Assembly: GCA_046758865.1 (NCBI GenBank)
Contig: JBHIBD010000061.1
Span: 1 to 13,219 of the forward strand
Direction of reading: 5' to 3'
DNA: 13,219 nucleotides
Origin: JBHIBD01 sp046758865
GTDB taxonomy: Bacteria > Planctomycetota > Brocadiia > Brocadiales > Bathyanammoxibiaceae
Of this stretch, positions 6,093 to 12,990 are shown piece by piece (the first letter of the stretch is position 1; each line of letters begins with the position of its first letter). The notes beneath the pieces were generated by a model. It was not told the DNA's origin and made no database searches. It saw only the letters and a list, made by a program, of their open reading frames with translations. The position numbers and the translations under genes are program-made.

Positions 6093-6291
6093 AAAGTCTG
6101 TGCGGACAGGCCCGCTCAAATGATGGTGGTCCGCCTTCCAAGCTAATTGGCGGGTGATGCCGTAAGCACATCCGCCTCTGGCGGACTTTCAGCCTCTGGT
6201 GTCCTTAGCCTTCGGCGGCGGAACACCTCTGGCGCGAGATAAACCTGTCTCTACGTTTTTTTCCCATTTTAATGGTTCAACAACCTTGAGG
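6093..6291. other. Intergenic region without a convincing gene
   Basis: Together with the adjacent inverted repeat this fills the gap between the hub-like gene and the 63-residue ORF. It contains CCGCCTCTGGCGGACT (6172-6187), identical to 1612-1627, and further short fragments of the same type (CACCTCTGGCGCGAG near 6223). No frame with a ribosome site was found. Confidence 0.65.
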
Positions 6292-8274
6292 TTACTGTAA
6301 CCTGCCTCTCACTATGAGTATGGTAGTTGCCTTTCCGTTGGTTATATCTTTCTCAATGTTGTAGCCTACTATAATGGGGGTAAAATTGGGGTCAAGTGCG
6401 GGGGCGGGTATCTGCTCGGAGCCATCCAGGTTTGACACCGACTTCATATCCACCTGGAGACCCACGTGCACGTTTAGCTCCCCCAGCACTTCATACGTCC
6501 TCAACACCTCGTCTATGCCGTATCTCTCCTCCAGAAACGGCAGTATATTCTCCAGTGACTCCCAGCTTGGTGTGTTAATGAACAATTTTCTAGCGGGGGT
6601 GTTCATTATGGTTTTCGTATCGGACTCGCTTCCCATGGCAGGGGCACCCGCCTCCGCATATACCTCCATCCTGCGGAGTTCCACAGGCGCACCCTGGACA
6701 GTTCCAGCCTGGACTATTTGCATGTCCACGTCCGTACGGTACCTGCCGTCGAGGCCGAGCCTTGAGACCACCCTCCTCATACCATACGAGTCGCGGCTTA
6801 CCTGGGTGTAGGAAATAACCTCTTCCCTTGTGATGACCCTTAAGAGTACACCATTAGGTGAGATGTCATCCTTATCCATAGATTTAAGCTCTCTGAAGGT
6901 AACGTTGTCGTCAGTATAGACCACCCCCGTTATGGTGGTACTGTAGCCTGCAAGCTCACCTTCTGGTGTGTACCAGTAGTAGGTCAGGGTCTCCTCTATG
7001 TTTTCAACAAGACCGAAGACAACCTGTCCGCCTGAGGGGAAGAAGACCATCTGGTCCAGCGAGTTTATCCGACCAGGTGTGGGAATGAACGTCTTGCCAA
7101 CTACGTTACCGTACTCCCTTGGCGCAGCAAAGCTCCAGTGTGTGTTCACGTACAGGTAGGCCATCTTCGCCCTGGAGTAAAGGACACGCTCTACCCAATA
7201 TCCCATAAACCGGTACTTATATGTGGAGCGGGTCTCACTCAAAGTAAAGGAAGGGTTGCCAAAGACGTCTTTGCCCCTGAGTGTTGAGACCTCCTCCAGA
7301 GAGTACCCATTCACTATAAAGGTATCGGGGTCGTAGGTAACACTTCGCGGGTCTGGCGTAATGTATGATATTACCCTCGTGCCGGACGTGACGGAAACGG
7401 GTGATGCATCTGTGCCAAGGCGGGTTGGGGTATTTAGAGAGGACGCCTCTGTGAAGAAGAGTTTTCTGTCAGTACCGTAGGCGTGGTTCCACACCCAGCG
7501 GGTTCCAACCTTCTCCCATACCATCTGGTATGTCTCGGTGGTAATTGGGCCCTTAAACCTTTCGGGCCTGAAGCGGCCCAGGTTGCCCTGTAGCCTTATC
7601 TGAGTGGGTTTATCCTTCCTGACTACCTCCTCCCTTACCATCCGAACGTCGCTCAGGTCCAGCATGTTTTCTGCACCAAAGTCGTCCTCATAGACGCCAC
7701 CTTCGGTGATGAAGAGGTGTCCACCTACACTGTAGATAAAGGGCTCCATAGGACTGAGCAAGTTATTGATGGCAGTGAGTATGGGTGTATCAGGCTCCAC
7801 CGTGAACTGCTTTACCCAGTAGGCGGGTAGGCTAGAGTGTACCGTAACTCCCGCTGACCATCCCAGCGTCTCTATAATCTGATTGGAATCCCAACCGCCT
7901 TCGCCGTACTCGTCGCCAAGGCGTATCAGGGGGCGATACTCAAGGTCGGCCTCACGCCCTGCATAATCATTCTGAAACTCATCGTACTGCGCCTGAGACA
8001 GGGTAAGGAATATCTGCTTCTTCTTGGGTGATTTCTTACCCTCCAGCCACATGGGTGAGAGCACGCTGAGCCTCTGCGTCCAACCCCTTGTGCCCAGTTC
8101 TTTGCTCACCCCATCTACCAGGAACTCCCGCAATTCGCCCCCCACGCTGACCTGGACACTGTCGCCAGGTTGGTATCCGCCGAGGCTACCCAGCTCCAGC
8201 TCCGCTACCTCTGAGGTCTCACCCGGCTGCTGAGTGAGCTTAATCTTATGGAGGTTGTCGTTAATGGTTACCAT
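6292..8274 (-). CDS. Putative tail hub / baseplate-like protein, 660 residues
   Basis: A large soluble beta-rich protein. Residues 23-75 (AELELGSLGGYQPGDSVQVS, then ELREFLVDGVSKEL and LSVLSP) resemble the first domain of phage tail hub proteins. These bind the tube end and follow a GD.V.V...-FVG.V pattern. The C-terminus (IVGYNIEKDITNGKATTILI) resembles the closing strands of hub domains. The middle (about 250-560) is rich in tyrosine, threonine and valine. No peptidase or lysozyme motif was seen. The ATG at 8274 has AAAGG 11 bases upstream, a weak site. It follows the tail tube gene directly except for a palindrome, with no tape measure gene between. A fused distal-tail/hub protein is the best guess; another large tail protein is possible. 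Confidence 0.6.
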   Translation of the reverse strand: MVTINDNLHKIKLTQQPGETSEVAELELGSLGGYQPGDSVQVSVGGELREFLVDGVSKELGTRGWTQRLSVLSPMWLEGKKSPKKKQIFLTLSQAQYDEFQNDYAGREADLEYRPLIRLGDEYGEGGWDSNQIIETLGWSAGVTVHSSLPAYWVKQFTVEPDTPILTAINNLLSPMEPFIYSVGGHLFITEGGVYEDDFGAENMLDLSDVRMVREEVVRKDKPTQIRLQGNLGRFRPERFKGPITTETYQMVWEKVGTRWVWNHAYGTDRKLFFTEASSLNTPTRLGTDASPVSVTSGTRVISYITPDPRSVTYDPDTFIVNGYSLEEVSTLRGKDVFGNPSFTLSETRSTYKYRFMGYWVERVLYSRAKMAYLYVNTHWSFAAPREYGNVVGKTFIPTPGRINSLDQMVFFPSGGQVVFGLVENIEETLTYYWYTPEGELAGYSTTITGVVYTDDNVTFRELKSMDKDDISPNGVLLRVITREEVISYTQVSRDSYGMRRVVSRLGLDGRYRTDVDMQIVQAGTVQGAPVELRRMEVYAEAGAPAMGSESDTKTIMNTPARKLFINTPSWESLENILPFLEERYGIDEVLRTYEVLGELNVHVGLQVDMKSVSNLDGSEQIPAPALDPNFTPIIVGYNIEKDITNGKATTILIVRGRLQ

Positions 8275-8303
8275 TGGACATTAAACCTTTATAAGCGTTA
8301 GTC

Positions 8304-8432
8304 GAGACATCTGAAAACCCTGCGCAATTGTCATTCTGAGGGAGTGAAGCGACCGAAGAATCTCCAAAATACTAGATTCTTCGCTTCGCTCAGAATGACA
8401 CAGGACACTGGAGTAACTTATGCAGATGTCTC
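8304..8432. repeat. Nested palindrome with 10-bp terminal inverted repeats
   Basis: GAGACATCTG (8304-8313) and CAGATGTCTC (8423-8432) are perfect inverted repeats. Inside them lies a second palindrome (8330-8399) from GTCATTCTGAG to CAGAATGAC with arms GAAGAATCT/AGATTCTTC. The inner part belongs to a widespread dispersed repeat type. The outer arms make it look like a small non-autonomous element. It fills the gap between tail tube and hub genes and abuts the tube stop codon. Confidence 0.75.
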
Positions 8433-8433
8433 A

Positions 8434-9381
8434 TTAAATCACCGATTGGTTGTTGGTCAAGGTTATCTTCATATCCGTCCCCTCTGATGCGTCCTTCAGG
8501 GCCACAAAGTGCAACTCGCCCACCAGTGGACCCGCATCCCTGACAGCGGGCGCAGGGGCCATGCCTGTGAATACTATCCTGGGCAAGAAAATCTCCATCG
8601 AAAAATTACCCTGTACTGCGGTTATCTTGAGGGCTGAAGTGGTGACATCTCTGAACCTGTCGTAATAGCCAAAATCCTCAAACTCCAGCGTCAGACTCCC
8701 CGATATGCGCCTGAGGCCCTCACGGATGGAGTGTCTCTCCCTCGAGCCCAGTACAAAACCGTCCACGTCCAGATGGTTTTCGATGACAAGCTGAACGCCG
8801 AGTGTATTGTCTAGCGTGGTAGCACCGTCTTCGATGCTCACCTGATGTGAGATAGGTGCGCCCTCCCCTTCCAGTAAGGAAGAGGCAACTGAGGCAGAAC
8901 CCGTTTCCACGGCCTTAGAGAGTATGTCCAACGTACCGCTAATGGGGCCGCCGTTTTCAGGGAAATCGAGGGCCAGGGTATCTATTCTGCACCCTTTAAA
9001 CAACATAAACTGGCCAACGTCGTTAAAACCCTTCTCTATGGAGAGACCTGGCGGCAGGTCGCTTCCACCCCTAATGACGTGGGTGAACGGTGCGCTGCTG
9101 CCGCTGGTAGCAGAGTTACCGAGGCTGTGCTTTAGAAGTGTGCCAATAGAATCAAGCTCTATGTCCATCACCACCTTTCCGCCGCCGTCGATGTAGCCTG
9201 GACCTGCGCTGGTTAGTACCCTCTCCAAACCGTCCTTCATTTGTATAAAGGCATCGCCTTTGACACCAAGCTTCTCACTGGTAAAGGGTATGAGCCTCAT
9301 CTCTGGGCTGGGAGGGGTCACCCCGAAGGAATCTTCTTCCACATAAGAAATCTTTGTGCTATTTCCCTTGGCCTGTGCCAT
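8434..9381 (-). CDS. Phage tail tube protein
   Basis: A 315-residue protein of the phage tail tube (Phage_tube_2-like) type, which forms the hexameric rings of the tail. The N-terminal pattern KISYVEEDSFGVTPPSPEMR (10-29), then LIPFTSEKLGVKGDAF, is typical: a strand, a short acidic segment, a G-T-P turn and a recommended-strand pair. It is followed by GPGYIDGGGKVVMDIELDSI and LLKHSLGN near 57-87. An S-G-T-L motif (PISGTLDIL) and a long C-terminal beta region complete the fold. GGGAG six bases before ATG supports the start. It lies 12 bases after the tail-completion gene, in the standard order. No frameshift chaperone follows it. Confidence 0.82.
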   Translation of the reverse strand: MAQAKGNSTKISYVEEDSFGVTPPSPEMRLIPFTSEKLGVKGDAFIQMKDGLERVLTSAGPGYIDGGGKVVMDIELDSIGTLLKHSLGNSATSGSSAPFTHVIRGGSDLPPGLSIEKGFNDVGQFMLFKGCRIDTLALDFPENGGPISGTLDILSKAVETGSASVASSLLEGEGAPISHQVSIEDGATTLDNTLGVQLVIENHLDVDGFVLGSRERHSIREGLRRISGSLTLEFEDFGYYDRFRDVTTSALKITAVQGNFSMEIFLPRIVFTGMAPAPAVRDAGPLVGELHFVALKDASEGTDMKITLTNNQSVI

Positions 9382-9393
9382 AAGCGTCTCCCT

Positions 9394-9873
9394 CTAATAT
9401 CCTCCTACAGAGGGTCTTTCCAGGGCCGTCAGTGTAAGCCTTGCGGTCTTAACGAACGTGTCTCCGTGTGCAAATGGTTCGGGATACTTGTGGTCAACTA
9501 TCGCTGAATCTATCACCTTCCCGCTCAGGGTGGTGTCGGCGCCCAACACCCTCTCCACTGCCTCCACGTATCGCCAGAGCCTAGTCTGGAGGAGGTCTGT
9601 ATCAACACTTACTGCCCTATCGGCGACCTCTACTGACACCTTATGGCGCAACTCCCGTCTACTGGACAGAATATTACTTGCCGAAGTTTCCAGGCCACTT
9701 ACCGTGATATTCGGATACTTGCGCCCGGCGTCCTTATGGCCCCTTTCAACGAAGAATACCTGTATGTCGTCAAGCACCACTCCGTCACCCTTCTCGGCCT
9801 CAATTGTGTCCAGCTTTCCCGGTATATTATTCTGCAAGAGGGTCTTTATCTGACGTACCACGTCTTCTATCAT
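9394..9873 (-). CDS. Tail completion / tail terminator-like protein
   Basis: A 159-residue protein with an amphipathic N-terminal helix (MIEDVVRQIKTLLQNNIPGK). A beta-rich core includes YPNITVSGLE (53-62), followed by RRELRHKVSVEVADRA and a helix (LLQTRLWRYVEAVERVLG). It ends with strands TFVKTARLTLTALERP. This alternation and length match tail terminator or minor-tail completion proteins, which cap the tail and join it to the head. GGAG lies about 11 bases before ATG. It lies between the head connector and the tail tube, as such genes do. A head-closure gene is usually found here too, but none is convincing. The family call comes from pattern and position, not a sequence motif. Confidence 0.68.
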   Translation of the reverse strand: MIEDVVRQIKTLLQNNIPGKLDTIEAEKGDGVVLDDIQVFFVERGHKDAGRKYPNITVSGLETSASNILSSRRELRHKVSVEVADRAVSVDTDLLQTRLWRYVEAVERVLGADTTLSGKVIDSAIVDHKYPEPFAHGDTFVKTARLTLTALERPSVGGY

Positions 9874-9955
9874 CTACAAGAAATCTCCGTACTCTCGCGC
9901 TCCGTGTAGTGCCAACGGTGATGGTGGGGGCGACCCACCAAATCATCCCTACGAA

Positions 9956-10477
9956 CTAAACCCTGTATCTCTTGTAAAGGTCCAGGACTTCCCTTATCTC
10001 CTTGGGCAGATGGGGCACGTATGAGATGCCGGCCTTTGCGTCTATCCCCAACCTGTTCCTGCCCCTGTCGTAATATTTTAGGGCTACCAGCTCAATGGCC
10101 GCCTGCTCCAGGTCCTTTGGTATGGTGGAGTAACCGGCCGTGTACTGGAGCCGCACGTTTTTCTTTCCCTTGGGGAATGTCCCGGATTTTAGCTTCAGGA
10201 GCCCCAGTTGGCCGTAGAGCGTGTAGGTCGATGCATCCTTTGAGATACCATTAACCTCTAGAGAGGTGACGGCTGAGATGGGGTACTGATTGGCCAAGAG
10301 CCCCTCCGTGCCGTCCCCGTCGTAGTACTCATCATAGCTGGCCCCTGGAAAGATGCGCCCACAGTAGGAGTGGATAAGGTCTGTAGCCCAATCCGCCAAC
10401 CTACTTAAGAGCGCATCTTCAGAGGTACCCGAGATGCCGAGGTACTCCTTTACGTTTGCCACTGAAGCAAGAGGCAT
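9956..10477 (-). CDS. gp6-like head-tail connector protein
   Basis: A 173-residue protein of the HK97 gp6 / SPP1 gp15 connector type, which forms a ring under the portal. It starts MPLASVANVKEYLGI, the usual opening of the family. DALLSRLADWATDLIHSYCG (21-40), then RIF, forms the long helix with the conserved cysteine-glycine-arginine region. The pattern YPISAVTSLEVNG (65-77) is the strand after it, and QYTAGYSTIPKDLEQAAIEL (111-130), then VALKYYDR, is the family's conserved C-terminal block. Its ATG overlaps the stop of the lysine-rich ORF (TAATG at 10479-10475), so the two are translationally coupled. The portal gene that it would bind is not in the window. Confidence 0.88.
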   Translation of the reverse strand: MPLASVANVKEYLGISGTSEDALLSRLADWATDLIHSYCGRIFPGASYDEYYDGDGTEGLLANQYPISAVTSLEVNGISKDASTYTLYGQLGLLKLKSGTFPKGKKNVRLQYTAGYSTIPKDLEQAAIELVALKYYDRGRNRLGIDAKAGISYVPHLPKEIREVLDLYKRYRV

Positions 10478-10605
10478 TATTTCTTACCCGCCATTGTCGG
10501 CCTGGCCTTCCCGTCTGTGACAGACTTGGATGAACCTTTGTGGGCAGTCTTTTTCGTGGTCTTGCTTGAGTGAACCATCTTGTCTTTGTAACTTTTAGTA
10601 GCCAT
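10477..10605 (-). CDS. Small lysine-rich protein, 42 residues
   Basis: The frame from ATG 10605 gives a 42-residue protein that opens MATKSYKDKMVHSSKTTKKT and ends PTMAGKK. It holds 11 lysines and many serines and threonines but almost no hydrophobic residues. GGGGGA lies upstream as a ribosome site. Its TAA overlaps the connector's ATG (TAATG), which argues strongly that it is translated. An overlapping frame starting five bases earlier (10610) ends inside the connector and looks spurious. Small basic proteins occur at this position in some phage head modules, perhaps binding DNA or the capsid interior. That role is a guess. Confidence 0.65.
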   Translation of the reverse strand: MATKSYKDKMVHSSKTTKKTAHKGSSKSVTDGKARPTMAGKK

Positions 10606-10687
10606 GACATTCTTCCCCCAATGTAGTGGTAGGGTATGCTTTACTTTTTGCTCCCAATATTATCTGATTTATGTTGAGGCCGAGTCG

Positions 10688-10722
10688 TGCCAGAGGTCGC
10701 GTCTGAACCATGACCTCCAGCA
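10688..10722 (-). promoter_or_regulatory. Stem-loop downstream of the capsid gene
   Basis: On the minus strand TGCTGGAGGTC (10722-10712) pairs with GACCTCTGGCA (10698-10688). The stem is 11 bp including two adjacent G-U pairs, with a 13-base loop. It starts about 25 bases after the capsid stop codon. No T tract follows, so it is not a classic terminator. It may stabilise the capsid mRNA or mark a processing point that lowers downstream expression. Confidence 0.5.
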
Positions 10723-10746
10723 CACTCAACCATTACAGTTAGAATA

Positions 10747-11901
10747 CTACGGTCTCACACCAGTAACCTTGCAGAATACCTCTGGGGTTCTGAGGGCGAA
10801 ATCCAGCCTAGAAATGGCCCTTATCCATGACTGGTAGTACTCAAAGGCCGTGCCCGACTGGTCTACGGCGAACTCCATCCCCAACCGCTCCCCTATAATG
10901 GCCTCGTCAAACTGGCCGCAGACGATGTAGGAGCAATCAGTAGAGGTGCCAACTGTCAGGTTTATGGGTATCTGGGTAGTTAGATGCACCGGTATACCCA
11001 CCAGGCTGTCTGGCTCCTTTACGCTGGGCGAGACGTTGTAGATGTACTGTCCGTTAGAGTCCTTTATCTTGCTCAGGGTGTTCTTGGTCCTGGGGTGCAT
11101 AATCCAGGCAGATGCAAAGCCGTTATTGAGTTCTATCTGGTAGAGGGCGTCATAGATGGTATCGAAGCTGGGTGTGCCACCGTTTGCACCCAGGGTCACC
11201 TCATTTACATTGCTGGTGTTGATGATGCCCACTGGGTTATTGGACGCCCCGTCGCCTTCTAGAAAGGCCAGGTCCTCGGCGAGTGCCAGCACCCTTGCAA
11301 CGTCCCGGCGTATGGCTGCCTCGGCAGAGCCAGACGCATCCTGCAATAGCTGATTCGACACCTTTACCATGGCCGCCAGCACCTTGGCCACCAACTGCAC
11401 CTGGGCAAAGGTCTGGTCGCTTGAGGTTATCTGTGTGTTCTCTCCCACCCAGTAGGCAGTGGCGCCGCCAGAGACCTTGGGTATGTTAAGCGTGTCGGTG
11501 CCCATTGGATAGACCGTGGCGCCCGCCTTCCTGACCGCTGACTGGGCCGTTATGCGGTCTTTCACCTCGCGCATGTGCTCCTCAGGCACAAGATAGCCGC
11601 CTGCAGAACCTGTGCCCTCGCCCAGCGCCTTTTTCTCATACCGTGCCCCCGTCCAGTCCTTGGTGGACATGGCCTTGAAGAGGCGGCCAAAGCTAAATCC
11701 CCTTGCCCCACCGTCCTCGACCCCATGTGAAGGAAATTCAAGTTTCCTTGTGACCATCTTTCCCACGGCCTCATTGAGCCCGCCCTTCACCGCATCCTCT
11801 ATCTTGGTAGCCAGGGACTCCTTGTGCTTTTCAAGACAATCGGGCATGCCCTTAAGGACCTCCTCCAGGGCCTCTACCCTCTCCATGACTTGCTTACTCA
11901 T
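10747..11901 (-). CDS. HK97-fold major capsid protein
   Basis: A 384-residue capsid subunit. The frame is open to 11973, but ATG 11901 is chosen because AAAGGAGG lies about 6 bases upstream. Residues 1-90 are helical and charged (MERVEALEEVLKGMPDCLEK), the delta/scaffold domain that the protease removes. The fold proper starts at GTGSAGGYLVPEE (96-108), the usual start of mature HK97-type subunits. Next come YWVGENTQITSSDQTFAQVQ (150-169) of the E-loop region, GDGASNNPVGII (216-227), and a C-terminal AISRLDFALRTPEVFCKVTG. The protease gene is directly upstream, which matches processing of the delta domain. The cleavage site cannot be fixed by eye. Confidence 0.93.
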   Translation of the reverse strand: MSKQVMERVEALEEVLKGMPDCLEKHKESLATKIEDAVKGGLNEAVGKMVTRKLEFPSHGVEDGGARGFSFGRLFKAMSTKDWTGARYEKKALGEGTGSAGGYLVPEEHMREVKDRITAQSAVRKAGATVYPMGTDTLNIPKVSGGATAYWVGENTQITSSDQTFAQVQLVAKVLAAMVKVSNQLLQDASGSAEAAIRRDVARVLALAEDLAFLEGDGASNNPVGIINTSNVNEVTLGANGGTPSFDTIYDALYQIELNNGFASAWIMHPRTKNTLSKIKDSNGQYIYNVSPSVKEPDSLVGIPVHLTTQIPINLTVGTSTDCSYIVCGQFDEAIIGERLGMEFAVDQSGTAFEYYQSWIRAISRLDFALRTPEVFCKVTGVRP

Positions 11902-11908
11902 CCAAATT

Positions 11909-11915
11909 CCTCCTT
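11909..11915 (-). promoter_or_regulatory. Strong ribosome binding site of the capsid gene
   Basis: AAGGAGG on the minus strand, about 7 bases before ATG 11901, is the strongest Shine-Dalgarno match in the window. It decides the capsid start against the longer frame opening at 11973 and fits the need for the most abundant virion protein. Confidence 0.8.
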
Positions 11916-11987
11916 TACGATAAGTACATTTAGTCAGTAATGTAAACTCTAGACTCACCCCTTTTGCAACCAAAGGGCACCAGCGCC

Positions 11988-12659
11988 CTATTCAGAAGGA
12001 GGCTGGAAGGTGCTGGCTCCAAGGGTTTTTCCAATAATGGTGGTTACTTCGTCCGAGGAAATCAGTGGCCTTGCACTGAGGCACTTGACCTCTTCTAGGA
12101 TGGAATCGAGCTTGTCTACCACCGCCTGTTCGGTTGCCATGGAATCCGAGTAATTTCTGAGCGACTTCATCTCCCTGCTGTTTATAAGACCGCTCCTCTG
12201 GGCCTCTGCCAGGGCCTTTGGGTTGGTTGGGATGGGCACGGCAGATATCTCTACCAGCTCCTGCCGTTTGAATAGTCGGCCCCTGGCTGCACCCCTGATT
12301 TCCTCCCAGTCCTTCGGGATGAAGCCCACAGAAAAACTCCTCAGAAAACCGCCTCGGTAGAGCTTGTAGACGGTGTCGGCAAAGGGGTACTCGCTGCGGG
12401 TGGCAAACTGGAGCTTGAACATCAGCCTCCCCTGCCCGATGCGGGTCTCAAGGACCTTGGCAATGGGTGGGCTGTCATATTTGTGGGCAAAGAGCACCAC
12501 CGGGTTCTTTCTGAAATTTTCCAGGTCCCATCCCCTGGCACTTATCACATCGCCGTCACGGTCGGCCTCCTCCGTAGAGGCTACCGCCCAGAAACTCCTT
12601 GAGGAATCGTGTTCGTCCTTTAGCACAACTCCATAGGTCTTATAGATAGTGGTTGACAT
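11988..12659 (-). CDS. HK97-family prohead protease (peptidase U35)
   Basis: A 223-residue serine protease that trims the capsid subunit's N-terminal domain during head maturation. WAVASTEEADRDGDVISARG (24-43) is the usual N-terminal block. The catalytic histidine is in VVLFAHKYDSPPIAKV (H59), the serine in LRSFSVGFIP (S110 the likelier one), and KRQELVEISAVPIPTNPKAL (131-150) is the conserved third block. The last 60 residues are a charged helical tail, as often seen. AGGAAGAGAG precedes ATG at 12659. It is the first structural gene after leader A and a terminator, so a promoter or read-through must serve it. Portal and terminase, normally just upstream, are absent here. Confidence 0.92.
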   Translation of the reverse strand: MSTTIYKTYGVVLKDEHDSSRSFWAVASTEEADRDGDVISARGWDLENFRKNPVVLFAHKYDSPPIAKVLETRIGQGRLMFKLQFATRSEYPFADTVYKLYRGGFLRSFSVGFIPKDWEEIRGAARGRLFKRQELVEISAVPIPTNPKALAEAQRSGLINSREMKSLRNYSDSMATEQAVVDKLDSILEEVKCLSARPLISSDEVTTIIGKTLGASTFQPPSE

Positions 12660-12693
12660 CTCTCTTCCTTTTGTTGTGGCCTTATAGGTGCAC

Positions 12694-12746
12694 TAAAAAC
12701 AAAAAAGGCCCAGGGGAGTTTTCGCTTCAAAAAACTCCCCCGGGCC
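12694..12746 (-). terminator. Rho-independent terminator upstream of the protease gene
   Basis: On the minus strand GGCCCGGGGGAGTTTT pairs with AAAACTCCCCTGGGCC in a near-perfect stem (one mismatch or G-U pair) with an 8-base loop, followed by TTTTTTGTTTTT. It is the strongest terminator in the window. It sits only about 35 bases before the protease start codon. Confidence 0.88.
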
Positions 12747-12780
12747 TCTGGGTATCTTTATAAGAACCTTCGGTTACCGA
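12694..12780 (-). promoter_or_regulatory. Leader element A (related to the leader at 1259-1350)
   Basis: The minus strand carries TTCGGTAACCGAAGG (12782-12768), then GATACCCAGAGGCCCGGGGG running into the terminator. Leader B upstream of the fibre gene has the same blocks in the same order with a different spacer length (about 20 against 35 bases). Conserved blocks before a terminator and next to a start codon suggest transcription attenuation. No Rfam family could be assigned by eye. Confidence 0.5.
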
Positions 12781-12786
12781 ATTTTT

Positions 12787-12875
12787 GTAGCGTCCGTTCT
12801 CCGCATCGGACGTCAGCGATGTAGCGGCAGAGCTCGCTCTGCAAGTGGCGTAGCGTCCGTTCTCCGCATCGGACG
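12787..12875. repeat. Direct repeat of a 26-base palindrome-containing unit
   Basis: Positions 12787-12812 and 12850-12875 are identical over 26 bases. Each includes CGTCCG...CGGACG arms that can form a hairpin. Between them GCAGAGC/GCTCTGC forms another small hairpin. The same GTAGCG start recurs in nearby palindromes, so this is a modular intergenic repeat array. A 66-codon frame across it is repeat-derived. Confidence 0.85.
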
Positions 12876-12906
12876 AACGAAAGTGGTGTCAGGTGGGAAG
12901 GGTGCC

Positions 12907-12958
12907 GCAGGGTTTTAACCCTGCGTAATCTGTGCCCAGGGCTAAAGCCCTGGGGCAC
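12907..12958. repeat. Two adjacent palindromes (GCAGGGTT/AACCCTGC and GTGCCCAGGGCT/AGCCCTGGGGCAC)
   Basis: Two hairpin-forming palindromes lie at 12907-12924 and 12932-12958. The AGGGCT/AGCCCT core also occurs near 4317. They are dispersed repeat types and fill the gap downstream of the 63-residue ORF. No gene is supported between 12660 and 12990. Confidence 0.8.
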
Positions 12959-12990
12959 CCATCATTGGGTCTCTGTACCCGACGCTACAT

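Noticed and set aside
9827..9946. Minus-strand 39-codon frame beginning MIWWVAPTITVGTTRSARVR in the gap between connector and tail-completion genes
   Set aside because: It overlaps the tail-completion gene by 47 bases, has no properly spaced ribosome site and is too short for a head-closure protein. It could be a remnant of one, but the sequence alone does not support this.
10419..10610. Minus-strand 63-codon frame starting MSWLLKVTKTRW
   Set aside because: It overlaps both the lysine-rich ORF and the connector start in another frame, and its composition looks like a shifted reading of the lysine-rich gene.
12787..12875. Possible CRISPR array
   Set aside because: Only two repeat units are present, each palindromic, and the intervening sequence is itself a palindrome rather than a unique spacer; no cas genes are seen.
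12758..12958. Minus-strand 66-codon frame
   Set aside because: It is made of the two copies of the 26-base repeat (RCGERTL occurs twice) and has no ribosome site.
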